This document shows positions 11,390 through 20,671 of a stretch of DNA of 64,000 nt, piece by piece (position 1 is the first letter of the stretch; every line of letters begins with the position of its first letter). The stretch comes from Phytophthora sp. 'mugwort'. Its lineage: Eukaryota; Oomycota; Peronosporomycetes; Peronosporales; Peronosporaceae. The notes beneath the pieces are model-generated. The model saw nothing but the letters and a program-made list of their open reading frames with translations. It was not told the origin of the DNA and made no database searches. The stretch is from contig JAUCEF010000003.1 in NCBI GenBank assembly GCA_033558025.1, forward strand, positions 3,126,001-3,190,000. The letters run 5' to 3'. The translations under genes and the position numbers were made by a program.

Positions 11390-11870
11390 TAGGAGACGTA
11401 CGCACCGGTTGTACGTTTTGAGTCGATTCATGCAGCCATTTACTACGCTCTGCAACATGGCTGGGAAGTTCTGCAATACGACGTCAAGACGGCATTCTTG
11501 TACGGCGATTTGGCTGAGGTCGTCTACATGGAGCAGCACGCTGGCATGGATGAGGCAAACTCCGAGGTGGTCTTGCTTGCTGAAGAGCTTATACGGGCTT
11601 CACCAAGCTCCGCACATCTAGAGCGACAGGTTGAGTACCCTTCTCGTTCGCATCGGATTTACTCGCTTAGCCTCTGACTACGGGATGTACGTGTTCAAGT
11701 CGGACTCCGGTGAGATCCTGATGGTTTTGACAGTCTACGTTGATGATTTGCTTTTGCTGGGACCGAGTTCTCAATGTGTTAACGTTGCAGAGCGACTGAA
11801 AGAGAAGTTCGAGCTGAGTGAGATGGGACCTGCTCGTTACCTGCTTGGTGCTGAAATTTTAGTGGATTAA
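11390..11870 (+). pseudogene. copia reverse transcriptase, frameshifted
   Basis: Conserved blocks are visible in order: VLQYDVKTAFLYGDL near 11470-11515 (holding the first catalytic aspartate), VYMEQHAGMDEA, LLKSLYGLHQAP near 11575-11615, and YVDDLLLLG at 11736-11762, the catalytic YVDD box. Two frame changes separate them. The last open piece (11631-11870) runs through FELSEMGPARYLLGAEI, typical of the RT-RNase H junction. Not functional as it stands. Confidence 0.9.
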
Positions 11871-11882
11871 CCCAGTCTGCGA

Positions 11883-12640
11883 GTGATGTTCGTCCAGACT
11901 CAATATGTGCTCGAAGTGTCACGCCGATTTCACATGGAAAACTGCGTGGCGTCAGCAACTCCGCAAGCTACAGCTCCGTTGACATATGCGCCCCCGCAGC
12001 TGGATAAGTCCCCCTACAGAGAGGTAGTTGGAGCTTCGCGATACCTGGTAGCAGCTTCGAGACCTGACATTGCGCACGCCACGAGGCACCATGGCAAGTT
12101 CTTGACCAATTTCAGCAGTGCCAATATGCAGAGGCAATGCGTGTGCTCCGGAATTTGCAAGGAACAGCCGACTATGGAGTTGTTATGGATGTTAAGTAGT
12201 CGTAGAACGTCTCTCTTGTTAGGTTTTCGGACGCCGACTATGCGAACGACCCGGACGGTTACAAGAGCGTGAGCGGCTACGTAACCCTGCTGGATGGAAA
12301 TACAATTTCGTATGAATCACGGCAGCAGCCCATCAACGCTCAAAGCACTGAGCACTTGTGAGGCCGAGTACATCGCTATGAACGAGTGTACGCGCGACTT
12401 GATTAGGATTGAAGGGCTTCTGGACGAGCTGCACTGAAAGCACAGTGTCCCGGTGCTTCGTGGAGACAACGTGGGGAGCATTAGCTTGGCCAAGAAACCT
12501 GGCAAGCATCGGATTCTGAACACATAATGAACAAGTATCACCTGGTGCGGCACTTGGTTGAAGCAAACCGCCTTCGCACAGAGTATGCCGGCACCGGGAC
12601 CTGTTCGCGGGTGTGTTCACCAAGCCACTCGGGACTGTGA
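11883..12640 (+). pseudogene. copia RNase H and pol C-terminus, broken
   Basis: YREVVGASRYLVAASRPDIA near 12017-12076 marks the connection domain. DADYANDPDGYKSVSGYV near 12228-12280 starts RNase H. EAEYIAMNECTRDLIR near 12362-12410, the ....KHR/KYHLVR-like end and VFTKPLG near 12612 finish the polyprotein. Several stops and frame changes interrupt it. Confidence 0.85.
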
Positions 12641-12864
12641 AATTCCAGAACCGCTCTCAAGGTGCTACACGTGATACCTGGGTGTGACGTGATCGACTGT
12701 GCTGCAGACGAACAGGATTTAAAATAATCAAATTCAACGTGTGGGTGTCGCAAACGGAGCTCGCGGCCATCGAGGCTGCTTGATGCAGACGCGCAATATG
12801 TAAGGCAACGTGACGTTATGCATCGTGGCATGATCATAGCGATCGTGACTGCCTGCACTCACGC

Positions 12865-12875
12865 TCGAGTGGGAA
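12865..12875 (+). other. candidate polypurine tract before the 3' LTR
   Basis: A short purine-rich run (GAGTGGGAA) directly abuts the TG of the right LTR, the position of the plus-strand primer in LTR retrotransposons. It is short and contains one T, so the call rests mainly on position. Confidence 0.45.
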
Positions 12876-13268
12876 TGTGAGATGGAGAAGCCGACTTTTA
12901 CCGCGGAGGTAAGCCATGCAGCTCCAAAATATACTGCATGTTCAAGTTGCACAGGTACGACACGGTACGTACCCTCAGAAGACCTCTACACAAGCATCTT
13001 GTACTAGTACGTACTCTCAGCAGAACTGCTGCTGATGCTGCTACTGCAACGCCAGTTGTACCTTTAGATTGGATACATATTACCTTGGAGGTGGAGGCGG
13101 CTGTGGGGTCTTCGAGCTGACATGAGCTCACTTCCCATTCACATGCCTCAAGCACCAGCCGCCCCATCACCAAAGTTGCGGTCATTTGCCCCCGCCAACA
13201 CTCTCCTCACGAACATGGTAGCTGCCACGCGCAGCCTAAAACCGACTGCCCACGAACACAAGCCCTCA
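12876..13268 (+). repeat. 3' LTR of the copia element
   Basis: Begins TGTGAG and ends CCCTCA. It matches the 5' LTR at 7127-7515 with about 17 differences, including a small insertion near its right end. Confidence 0.9.
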
Positions 13269-13273
13269 AATGC
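13269..13273 (+). repeat. target-site duplication, right copy (AATGC)
   Basis: Identical to the five bases preceding the left LTR at 7122-7126. Confidence 0.85.
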
Positions 13274-14615
13274 TCCCCCAGTGCAAGGTGGTAGCTGCTC
13301 CGCCGCCTGATCCTGTCGCCTGCGCTACCGCCGCAGAAGATGCCACGGCTGCCGCCCTGCAAGTGCTCCGTGTGCTTCTCGTTGCGCGTCTGAACAAGGA
13401 GATGGCTGAGATTAAGGAAGACACTGTGCGCTGGCAAGTCTAATGTGCAGTACGAGGAAAATGAATTCGGTGGCGATGACCGCGAGGGCGCAGGCGGGGT
13501 TCCTCTGAAGGAGCAGGCGTCGAAGTTCTCCCGGCTACTACACGCTTGACAAGGAGATGAGCGCCCTGATCAACAAGGTGGTGGCGAGCAAGATGCCTAG
13601 CGGCTTCATGATGTCGAGCATCAAGGAGATGAGCACCGAGAAAGGTCTGGGCGTTGGGCATATGGAGAGCATCCCGGCTCACTCTCTGCTGCTTGCCCCG
13701 CAGGTTCTTTTCAAGAACGACACGGACGATATGGCAAGTGACGAAAGCGTGAACTGCCGACATCTCTTTTGCCTTGCGGTGGGCGTGTCCATCAACTACG
13801 CGCCGGTGTCGATCCAGCAATGAGTGATAAGCCCGTGGAGGCGAAGGACGCTCTGCTGGCGATGCTGACGGCGAAGTTCGGCAAGGCGTTCAGCGAGGCG
13901 ACGATCAAGGAGTTGTCTGTCCGTAAGTCGACCATGCAGAACGAGATCGTTGGCGACCTGGACAAGCACTCGGCTCTTAATGAGGTGGAGACTAAGCTGA
14001 CGTCAGGTTCCCCGAATGTACGCCATGCCGTGCAAGGTGAGAGGGCTCAGATCGCGAAGATGCTCGCGAGCAAGATGACTGGTGGTGGTTTTTTTGTGGT
14101 TTTGGTCTGTCTGCCATAAAGGAGTACCTGTCCAGCGAGTGCTATCTGCCGAGCGGCTGCGTCGAGAGGGTGCTGCAGCACGGCCTCGCAGAACCCGAAG
14201 CAACGTGTGACGGACGATGCGACAGCGAAGAAGGGGTTGGACGGCTTCGTGGACGACTATGCCAACTCATCTGTCTTTGCCATCCCGAGGCCGGGAGGCA
14301 TGGTGAGATGGACTCTGCAGGCGATGTAGTCGAGATTGCTACCGAGCGACTTCGAGAAGCATCTTAAGATCATGATCGCAGCCGGATCGGTGCGCTGCGT
14401 GAGATGGCCTCTAGTAATATCTCCTTTGTCGGCAAGGTAGCGCAGCTGACTGGTTGCGGAAAGAACGCCATTGGTGCCGAGATCGTAAAGGCGCTGCTGG
14501 AAGGTGGCGCTGCGGTGTTCGTGACGATGAGCAGATTCAGCATGATAACTACTGGTCTGTTCCTTAATATCTATGAGCAGCACTGCAGCCGCGGTAGCCG
14601 TTTCGTTGTATCAAC
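13269..14615 (+). pseudogene. fatty acid synthase fragment: two carrier domains and start of ketoreductase
   Basis: Decayed part of a fungal-type (FAS alpha-like) fatty acid synthase. An Ala/Pro linker (VVAAPPPDPVA) leads to carrier domain 1 at about 13330-13530: ALQVLRVLLVARLNKEMAEI, then LCAGKSNVQ, which holds the serine for phosphopantetheine, after a frameshift. The structural part of that domain follows (LINKVVASKMPSGF, 13560-13620). Carrier domain 2 lies at about 13840-14160: ALLAMLTAKFGKAFSEATIK, ELSVRKSTMQNEIVGDLDK with its serine, then KEYLSSE and ERVLQHGL. The ketoreductase start follows at 14404-14600: KVAQLTGCGKNAIGAEI, a degraded nucleotide-binding loop, then VTMSRFSMITTGLF. Similarity stops near 14615, before the ketoreductase is complete. 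At least four frameshifts or stops make it dead. The tandem carriers match the multi-domain synthase known from thraustochytrids. Confidence 0.8.
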
Positions 14616-15293
14616 TGGCCCACGAGCATTCAATCGGGTACTTGCGCGACATTTGTTCTGGCTTACGTTATCGATAATCTCCAACAAAAGCAGAAGCTTA
14701 TGGCGTCCCCGGGCTTCAAATTGTAGAGCTGCGTAATGCAATCCAATGATAAAAGAGCAAGTCCTCTTGCTAAATGTACTTCCTGAAGTACTAATCTCGG
14801 TGGTCACAATGCTGACCAACCATGTGCTCGAATAACCTCTGAATCCTAGCTCATATCTATCGTTACTAATTGGGATGCAGGTGTAAGCTGCCCATGTATT
14901 TTTTGATGCTCGAGGCAGTCGAAAGCCACTTTTTCTGACGATGTAGATCGTTGTCCTCATGACTAAGCATCGAAATATTGAACTTTACCGCCGATGAAAT
15001 GATCAACGATCTGAAGCATGTCAACAGGTATTATACGTCGTGAATGGGTGATTGAAAGCCACTATTTGACTTTGCTTGCTGATTGAGAGAGGAGACCTTG
15101 TGTGAAACTTGATCCGTGGTGTGATCACCACAACAACTCGGAAATCGACTATAAATTTTGCTACTGCTAAAGCGGGTCGAATGGATGGATCATTTTCAAC
15201 TAACTTCCTCAAACTGCCTGTGTAATCTGGTGACATTCGATAGCGCTTTGTTGGCGTAACGCTCTCGTTCCCTGCGTCGGTCTCAACCATTCT
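14616..15293. other. no recognisable gene
   Basis: AT-richer sequence with only short, overlapping open stretches on both strands. A 7-bp inverted repeat (GTACTTC, 2-nt spacer, GAAGTAC) lies near 14777-14792. The minus-strand open stretch 15021-15290 (MVETDAGNES...) has no family I recognise. Confidence 0.4.
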
Positions 15294-15650
15294 CTATCGC
15301 TTTCGCAGTTGCATTAATCGTGATACTTCACCTCGAATGTCGTTTTCACTTGGAAGATTGTAGCGTTTTGGGTGCTTTAGCTTCAATATCGCCAGCATTC
15401 TTGATGGACCTAGTTTTCCGATGTGTCCTTCTCCCCACGCACGAACATTTCAAGAATCGCGTCAGCGTACAGCTTGGTGTACATAGCACCGTACATTTGT
15501 CCTTCTGGAGGACGTATTGCCCAGCCTTGTTTCACTACGCTTGTTCCAGCACTTGCAGGAATCAAGTTACATAATACCACGAGCCGATGCGTTAGATCCG
15601 ACGATTGGATCACGCCCAATCTGCCAGCACCACGAAGGTCCAAAAGCGAG
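15294..15650 (-). pseudogene. decayed reading frame of unknown family
   Basis: On the minus strand one open piece (to 15410) encodes GWAIRPPEGQMYGAMYTKLY and continues ADAILEMFVRGEKDTSEN, then a stop. In a shifted frame it continues as MLAILKLKHPKRYNLPSEND and IRGEVSRLMQLRKR, ending at a stop at 15294-15296. The two halves read like one helical domain split by a single frameshift, with amphipathic spacing and a charged C-terminus. I do not recognise the family; a domesticated or decayed transposon gene is possible in this setting. The minus-strand stretch 15653-15960 upstream is acidic (ISDDFAESDPELEDADCDEE) and may be an N-terminal exon, but this is not established. Confidence 0.45.
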
Positions 15651-15788
15651 CGCTAACGTATGCATATAAATCTTTTTCTGGATAACGGTATTGCGTTGCG
15701 CTGACCGTGGCAAGAACATGGACCGGCTAACATTTTTCTGCTCCGATCTCGAAGCCGGATTTGAATAGTTGTTACAATAGTGACACCT

Positions 15789-16328
15789 ATGAGAATTCCA
15801 ACGCCAAAACTCGGGAGAATCGCTTCTTCGTCGCAATCTGCGTCTTCCAATTCGGGGTCACTTTCAGCGAAATCGTCACTAATATATTCACCAATTTCAC
15901 CGCCACCCCCATTTTCTACTACAGCACCCAGTATAGCATATTCATCAGATGCATTTGTGTGCGACTGTATTGCGCGTGCATCTATAAAATTAACTGGTAT
16001 AGCACAAATCCGAGCACTTGAGGCGGAGTTGACTCGATTGCGTCAGATTGAGGCTCAACTTCGGCAGTACGAACAACGTCCTGTGGCATCTCTGCTAGAG
16101 GAGCTTAAAATCTTCAACCGAGAGGTTGCAAATCTCTCTCACGAATTGCAACGAGCAGCGCAGGAAGAACTCGACTGGGTAGTGTGGCGTATCTCTTGTC
16201 TTATCTCTTTATCTTTAACACTGATTCTCGCCACGAAGCAACACGGTACATCTGATCGATGGAGGCGAACAATATCCGCACCTCACCTGAACGGCGCCAA
16301 TTTTGCACTACAGGTTGCTAACGCATGA
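15789..16328 (+). CDS. hypothetical protein segment with coiled coil
   Basis: Open from an ATG at 15789 to a TGA at 16326-16328. The first 70 or so codons are Ser/Pro-rich and unremarkable, and the opposite strand is also open there. The part that looks coding is about 16005-16190: IRALEAELTRLRQIEAQLRQ, then LLEELKIFNREV and LSHELQRAAQEEL, a clear heptad pattern for a coiled coil of about 55 residues. It could be a single exon: the complement of neither end is obviously coding, a TAG lies just before the coil and a GT follows at about 16181. Product and family are unknown, and expression is not supported by anything else here. Confidence 0.4.
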   Translation: MRIPTPKLGRIASSSQSASSNSGSLSAKSSLIYSPISPPPPFSTTAPSIAYSSDAFVCDCIARASIKLTGIAQIRALEAELTRLRQIEAQLRQYEQRPVASLLEELKIFNREVANLSHELQRAAQEELDWVVWRISCLISLSLTLILATKQHGTSDRWRRTISAPHLNGANFALQVANA

Positions 16329-16605
16329 CTAACGCACCTAGCAGCACCGTAAGCCTTAATGTGTCATTCTAATGCAATGGCGAGCCTCTAAATCTTGCTG
16401 GTTTTGAAGTGCGTCGCCCCGCTGCGCAAAATGAGCCCGGGATTAGCTGTGGAGACTAAATGTATCACTAGGGAATTTTGTCATCCTGCAATTAGGGAGA
16501 TCTTGAGGTCAATTTTATGGCGGTCAATGTCACGGCATCGTTCTTCACTATTCCATCTCTAGCTATGCGTTTGCCACTGCGTCGCTTTGCTTGGTAATAG
16601 TGGTA
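16329..16605. other. no recognisable gene
   Basis: Short sequence between the coiled-coil stretch and the hAT remnant. Nothing supportable was seen on either strand. Confidence 0.4.
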
Positions 16606-17355
16606 TCACTGCTGTTGCTGGTGGAGGGCTCGCTGCTGTTGATGTTGCGAGTGCCGGTCGTGTTGCTGTTGCTGGTCTCGCTGGAGTTTGCTGCCGTTGC
16701 TCGTGGAGGGCTCGTTTGTTGTTACAGTTGCTGGTGTCACTGGAGCCCGTAAAGTTGGCCTCGTTGGGGTTGGTCTCGCTGCGGTAGTTGTCGCTGGTAG
16801 TTGTGGGTTTCTGCCGTTGCTCGTGGAGGGCTCGTTTGTTGTTGCTGTTGCTGGTGTCACTGGAACCCGTGGAATTGACCTCGCTGGGGTTGGTCTCGCT
16901 GCGGTAGTTGGGGGTGCCGTGGTGTCATAGCTTCTGTTCTTATTGACTCTCCACCAAGCTCCGTGGTCGACAGCAGCATGTCGCGCCCTCTTCACAACGC
17001 TCCATTCTGCTTTCAGTGCTCCTAAATCGTAGAGATACTTCCTGAACTCTTCGCGCGTGATGTTTAAGCGTTCCAACATCTTGGACCTCTCAAAGTACTT
17101 GCAGGCTTGCTCCATGGAATCGTCCGCATTGGTATCGACGAGCAACGACATATCTGTGTTTGGGTCCAGAAGGAAGGCAATCCCCATAGCGTCCGTGTGA
17201 CACAATTTCCAGCGTTTGTCGACTATCGCTTTGAGCTGGGAGCGAACGATTGTTCTCGTTACTGCAGGAATAGCGTTGCGTTGGGTCCTGCCCTTAGCAT
17301 ATGAGAACATGTAGAACAAACCGTCGCAAGGCCTTTCGCGTGTGCACTCGTGCAT
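16606..17355 (-). pseudogene. truncated hAT-like transposase with repetitive Pro/Thr-rich tail
   Basis: The first ~125 residues resemble the central part of hAT-superfamily transposases: KAIVDKRWKLCHTDAMGIAF, LLDPNTDMS, ACKYFERSKML, REEFRKYLYDLGALKAEW and GAWWRVNK. The AWW motif normally lies near the start of the C-terminal dimerisation region. Here that region is missing and is replaced by about 100 residues of low-complexity tail containing two copies of a unit of about 39 residues (TAARPTP.R...R.PVTPAT..TNEPSTSNG), followed by a Gln/His-rich end. The catalytic N-terminal part and the dimerisation end are absent, so it cannot be an active transposase. The hAT assignment is by motif and spacing only. 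Confidence 0.6.
16622..16910. repeat. imperfect tandem repeat inside the hAT tail
   Basis: A unit of roughly 117 bp occurs at least twice (both copies contain ctgccgttgctcgtggaggg and gctggtgtcactgga), with a more degenerate TGCTGTTG-rich copy at the left end. It encodes the 39-residue protein repeat on the minus strand. Confidence 0.65.
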
Positions 17356-18242
17356 TCATTTGAGTGCGCACTTGCCTCAATGTCGTAGTTAACTTAATTC
17401 ATCGTACTAAGGCGAATTGAAGCGTCCCGAACTGTTCGGAGCAATCGGAATTGCTCGTGCTCGCAAACAGCACAGTGACTATACTAAAAAAAATAGTCGA
17501 AAGCATCTCTTCTCTGGTGTTTGCCGTAGCCAAAACCTCCTCGAACTCTGGCACTACTAGTAAATCATCTACACCGACATCGAAGACGTCAGCTTCTGGA
17601 GGTTGCGAAGACAGTCTTAAGACTGCGAAATAACTGCGACTGAAAAAAACTGCCGTTAGTCGTTTGTGGATTAGTGTCCTTGAGACGTAAGACCTTCTAC
17701 TGTCTCAGTGACTTCTGACGTTCCAGCTGCAACGTTTTGTACCGTTCGTTCGAAACAATTATTCTATCGCCCTTTGCTCTTTGCTGCGGACAAAAAGATT
17801 GTTCTACAGATTTGTGTACCAGATATACAAAAATTTACACTGTACCTTTTCACATCTACAAAAACATAATTATCTGGGGAAATTCCAGGGGGGGGGGGCT
17901 CGAAGCGAAAACATTTTCATAAGGGAGACTCGATAGTAAGGCTGCCGATAATAACTCTAAAACTTGATTTTACTAAGCATATATGTATTATCGCTGGGCG
18001 GTAACGGCGCACATGGCGCGCAACGGCGTGAATGTTAACTGTGGGCACATGATACAGTGTCTGCTTGAGTGATGAGTGGCAAAAGTCAAGGAAGGTAAGT
18101 TCATCACGGACATTAAGCTCCCTTCTTCCTACGGGCTTACATCTTGAGCGTTTTCTTCATATGTAGGACCTGTTACTGGCGACGACGTAACCACCGCGCC
18201 TTTATCGATATAACTGAAGGCACGGGTAACCACCACCAGTAT
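17356..18242. other. intergenic, no recognisable gene
   Basis: AT-rich sequence with short open stretches only. An 11-base G run lies at 17888-17898. Confidence 0.45.
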
Positions 18243-18359
18243 TCAGCCAAAGCAGCCGAGTCGATAACTCGGCGGGAGAACAGCACCTTCCGGCACTCCT
18301 TCCTCACGGCGCCGTGCGTTCGTCACCGGCCACTTGTTTCGACCCTTTGTCGCAATGCA

Positions 18360-18599
18360 TGTCAGGGAACATAGTTCCATAAGTGTTTGCAGCCGGACAG
18401 CACTGGATGCCTTCGTGAGCAGATCGGCCTTCATCTCCTGGGTAGGCACGAAGGATGGCTTCACGATGCCTTTCTTCACGTAGTTCTTAACGAACTTTAG
18501 CTTGGTGTCGATATGCTTGCCTCGCGCCGAGCTCTGTTCATTCTCCATTAGGCGAATGGGCGCCTGGTTGTCCATTTTCATCTTCATTAGTAGCTCCAC
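18360..18599 (-). pseudogene. RNase H / pol C-terminus of second copia remnant
   Basis: Encodes DNQAPIRLMENEQSSARGKH, IDTKLKFVKNYV, KPSFVPTQEMKADLLTKA and LQTLMELC, the characteristic C-terminal RNase H block of copia polyproteins. This stretch is open, whereas the rest of the element is not. Confidence 0.88.
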
Positions 18600-18647
18600 G
18601 GCGAAACGAACTCGGCGAGTAGTTCACGTAACACCAATAGTCTTATA

Positions 18648-18788
18648 CTCAGCTAGCTTGTTGTCGGACTCGGCGATCTTGGCCTTGGACTCAGCTATCT
18701 TGTTGAACTCAGCGGTCTGGGCCTCAGACTCAGCTATTTGGTCGGACTCAGCGATCTTGGCCTTGGACTCAGCTAGCATGTCGTCGGA
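18648..18788 (-). repeat. 39-42 bp tandem repeat coding AES/KAKIAES units
   Basis: About three and a half copies of a 39-42 bp unit, each starting ctcagcta on the plus strand. The minus strand reads LAESKAKIAESDQIAESEAQ and onward, an Ala/Glu/Ser/Lys repeat predicted to be helical. It sits where the reverse transcriptase should be. Confidence 0.8.
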
Positions 18789-20320
18789 CATGGCGGCCGT
18801 CTTGCGCTGGGCTCCGCCTAATTCCTTCGTCAACTTGGCGAATGAACTGTGCGTTCGCATCCTGGCTCATGGATTTGATGTTCTGGACGTGCTGCGTGGT
18901 GCGCACCACACGGTACTTCGTGAATAACACGCTGTACCCTTTTACCTCATCGTTCGGCCGATAACGAGTCCTGCCTATCCGCGTCTGTCGAGTGTATTGG
19001 GCTTCGGCGTCCGGATAGCGGTTCACGGCGAGCCAAATATGACGATGTCTGCCAATTTAGGCTTGACCCCTAAGGACCTCAATTGTCGACGCACGGCCCA
19101 CATTCCTCGTCGGACTTCGATTGAGTATGTACGACGCGTACTCAGCTGCGTCGCCCCAACGGTTCAGGGGCAGTCTGGACCCGAAATCATGGAGCGCACT
19201 ACGCTCGTCACTGTCTGATGCATGCGCTCAATCTTCCCATTCGACGCTTGGTTGTCGGACTCCGGTACATCGTGACACACACCCGGTGCTCGTGCAGAAC
19301 GGGTCGACGACCTTGTACTTTCCTCCGCCATCGGTACTGCGACCTTGGATCTTGCCGTCGAAACGCTTCTCGAAGTTGAGGAGGAAGTGCTCAAAATGCT
19401 TGGTCGCCTTGTCCTTCGTCTTCGCCAGGAACACACGTCAGTAATTACTCTTGTGGTCGACGCAATTAATGTTCCCGCTCCTGTCGAGCGACGTGGTCGG
19501 ACCTTTGATGTCGCTACCGATGATGCCACCGACGCGGGGCGATGGGTGCGTTACCGTCCGTGTCCTTCAGCGATTGCTTGTTGCGCTTTTGCTTGGCTTG
19601 CGCACACGTTAAGCACGGCGGTCTTGTCTTATCCGTGAGCATTATCCCGCTTTCGGGGTCGCTCGCCATCCGCTCGACGGTGTCGTACGCCAGTTGCGCA
19701 AACCGGAGGTGAATGTCAAGAGGCTGCCTGTCTGCACGTCAGGGGTCGGCGAGCTAGCAGTTTCAGCGAGAGCCGCAGCTACGCACACCTGGGATTGTGT
19801 CGCATCGTCCCCGACCACGCGTGCCACTAACACGTTGTTGGTGTCTTTCGGAACGTCAAAGAGCTTGCATCCGTCGCTAGGTCGGATCACCGATCGCTGA
19901 TGTCCATCGTAGCGGAGCTCATACCCTCGCCCTTCGGTCTTCCTATAGAAAATGATATTCCATAGTAGATTCACCGAGTAGTAGGCGTCATTTAACTTGA
20001 TCCGGCGATCCTCGCCGTCGACGCGCACCACGAACTCGGCGCTGCCCTTGAATTGCATCCGCAGGCTATCTCCGTTGGGAGTAGGCACTCCACGTCGCAA
20101 CGGCCAGCGCGGAGTTCTTCTTCGTCGCTCAAGCCGTCGATCTTCTAGTGGTCTTCCGTGCCACACTTGAAACAGGCGCCTGGTTTCTTCCCTTGGCGCG
20201 CTTCGGCGGCTCTGCGACGCCCTACACCAGTGCCCTTAACGGTGGCCACCGCCAGCTAGGATCCCAGACGGACGCTAGGATCGTCCAACTGGGCGAAATG
20301 CACTAGTTCCTCTGCCTGTC

Positions 20321-20399
20321 TTAAATAACCCTTTTACTGTGGGTTAAGTCACGCGAGGAGAACACCTTCGACCTCGGCTGAGGGACTGGCGTACTTGGT
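20321..20399. other. junction sequence between copia remnant and tRNA array
   Basis: Unique sequence of about 80 bp with no recognised feature. Identity with the array unit starts at CTAGAAAC, position 20400. Confidence 0.5.
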
Positions 20400-20437
20400 C
20401 TAGAAACCATGGATTGTGCCGCCAAGTGTTTGGCAAC

Positions 20438-20474
20438 TCGCCGACTTACCTGCCGACCGTTTATAAGTCGGCGA
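20438..20474. repeat. perfect 11-bp inverted repeat in every unit (first copy)
   Basis: TCGCCGACTTA (20438-20448) and TAAGTCGGCGA (20464-20474) are exact reverse complements around a 15-nt spacer. A nested GCCGAC...GTCGGC pairing is an alternative. It recurs in every unit about 200 bp beyond the tRNA 3' end; copy 41's unit has a private change in the right arm (cggtgaag). Confidence 0.8.
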
Positions 20475-20667
20475 AGATGAGAGCTCGCAAACCGATCGAC
20501 AACGATAGGCCCAGTATCGCTGTCTCGATGTTTGTGGCCTTCATGTCTACGAACCGACGGTGGTGACAGCACAAGGAGCTTGTGGGGACGTCTGGGAAGC
20601 CGTCCGAAAGCGAGAAGAAGCGGTACGCGAGTGATAAGCGCTGCAGCGGTCGTTTGTGCGCAGCAGC

Positions 20668-20671
20668 AAAA
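20668..20671 (-). terminator. RNA polymerase III terminator T4 (first copy)
   Basis: TTTT on the minus strand directly follows the discriminator base of tRNA copy 1. The same four bases lie immediately below the start coordinate of every tRNA in the array. Confidence 0.88.

Larger units (their letters stand above)
7127..13268 (+). mobile_element. Ty1/copia LTR retrotransposon, structurally complete, coding-dead
   Basis: A 6.1 kb element with LTRs of 389 and 393 bp, TG...CA ends and an AATGC duplication. Domain order is gag, zinc knuckle, protease, integrase, reverse transcriptase, RNase H; integrase before reverse transcriptase defines Ty1/copia. By eye the LTRs differ at about 17 positions (roughly 95-96% identity), so the insertion is not recent. 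Frameshifts and stops break every domain into pieces in different frames, so it cannot encode an intact polyprotein. It is inserted within a fatty acid synthase fragment in the same orientation. I found no clear primer binding site after the left LTR. Confidence 0.93.
18243..20320 (-). mobile_element. second Ty1/copia remnant, no LTRs seen
   Basis: Read from right to left on the minus strand. A gag end (RQAEELVHFAQLDDPSVRLG) is at about 20255-20315, a zinc-knuckle start (CFKCGTEDH, then a stop) near 20150-20180, and a protease/pre-integrase region at 19642-20060 (FKGSAEFVVRVDGEDRRIKL, YYSVNLLWNI). Integrase remnants lie at about 19170-19480 (DNQASNGKIERMHQTV), then the post-integrase segment VKGYSVLFTKYRVVRTTQHV, and RNase H with the pol end at 18360-18599. 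Reverse transcriptase motifs, including YVDD, are absent; a short repeat-coding stretch occupies that interval. It is a different family from the 7127-13268 element. Its right end stops near the tRNA array. Confidence 0.85.

Noticed and set aside
14571..14960. Minus-strand 129-codon open frame
   Set aside because: Its right-hand part is antisense to the synthase ketoreductase remnant and it shows no recognisable domain.
17888..17898. G11 run as a regulatory or quadruplex element
   Set aside because: A single homopolymer run, prone to sequencing error, with no neighbouring G tracts.
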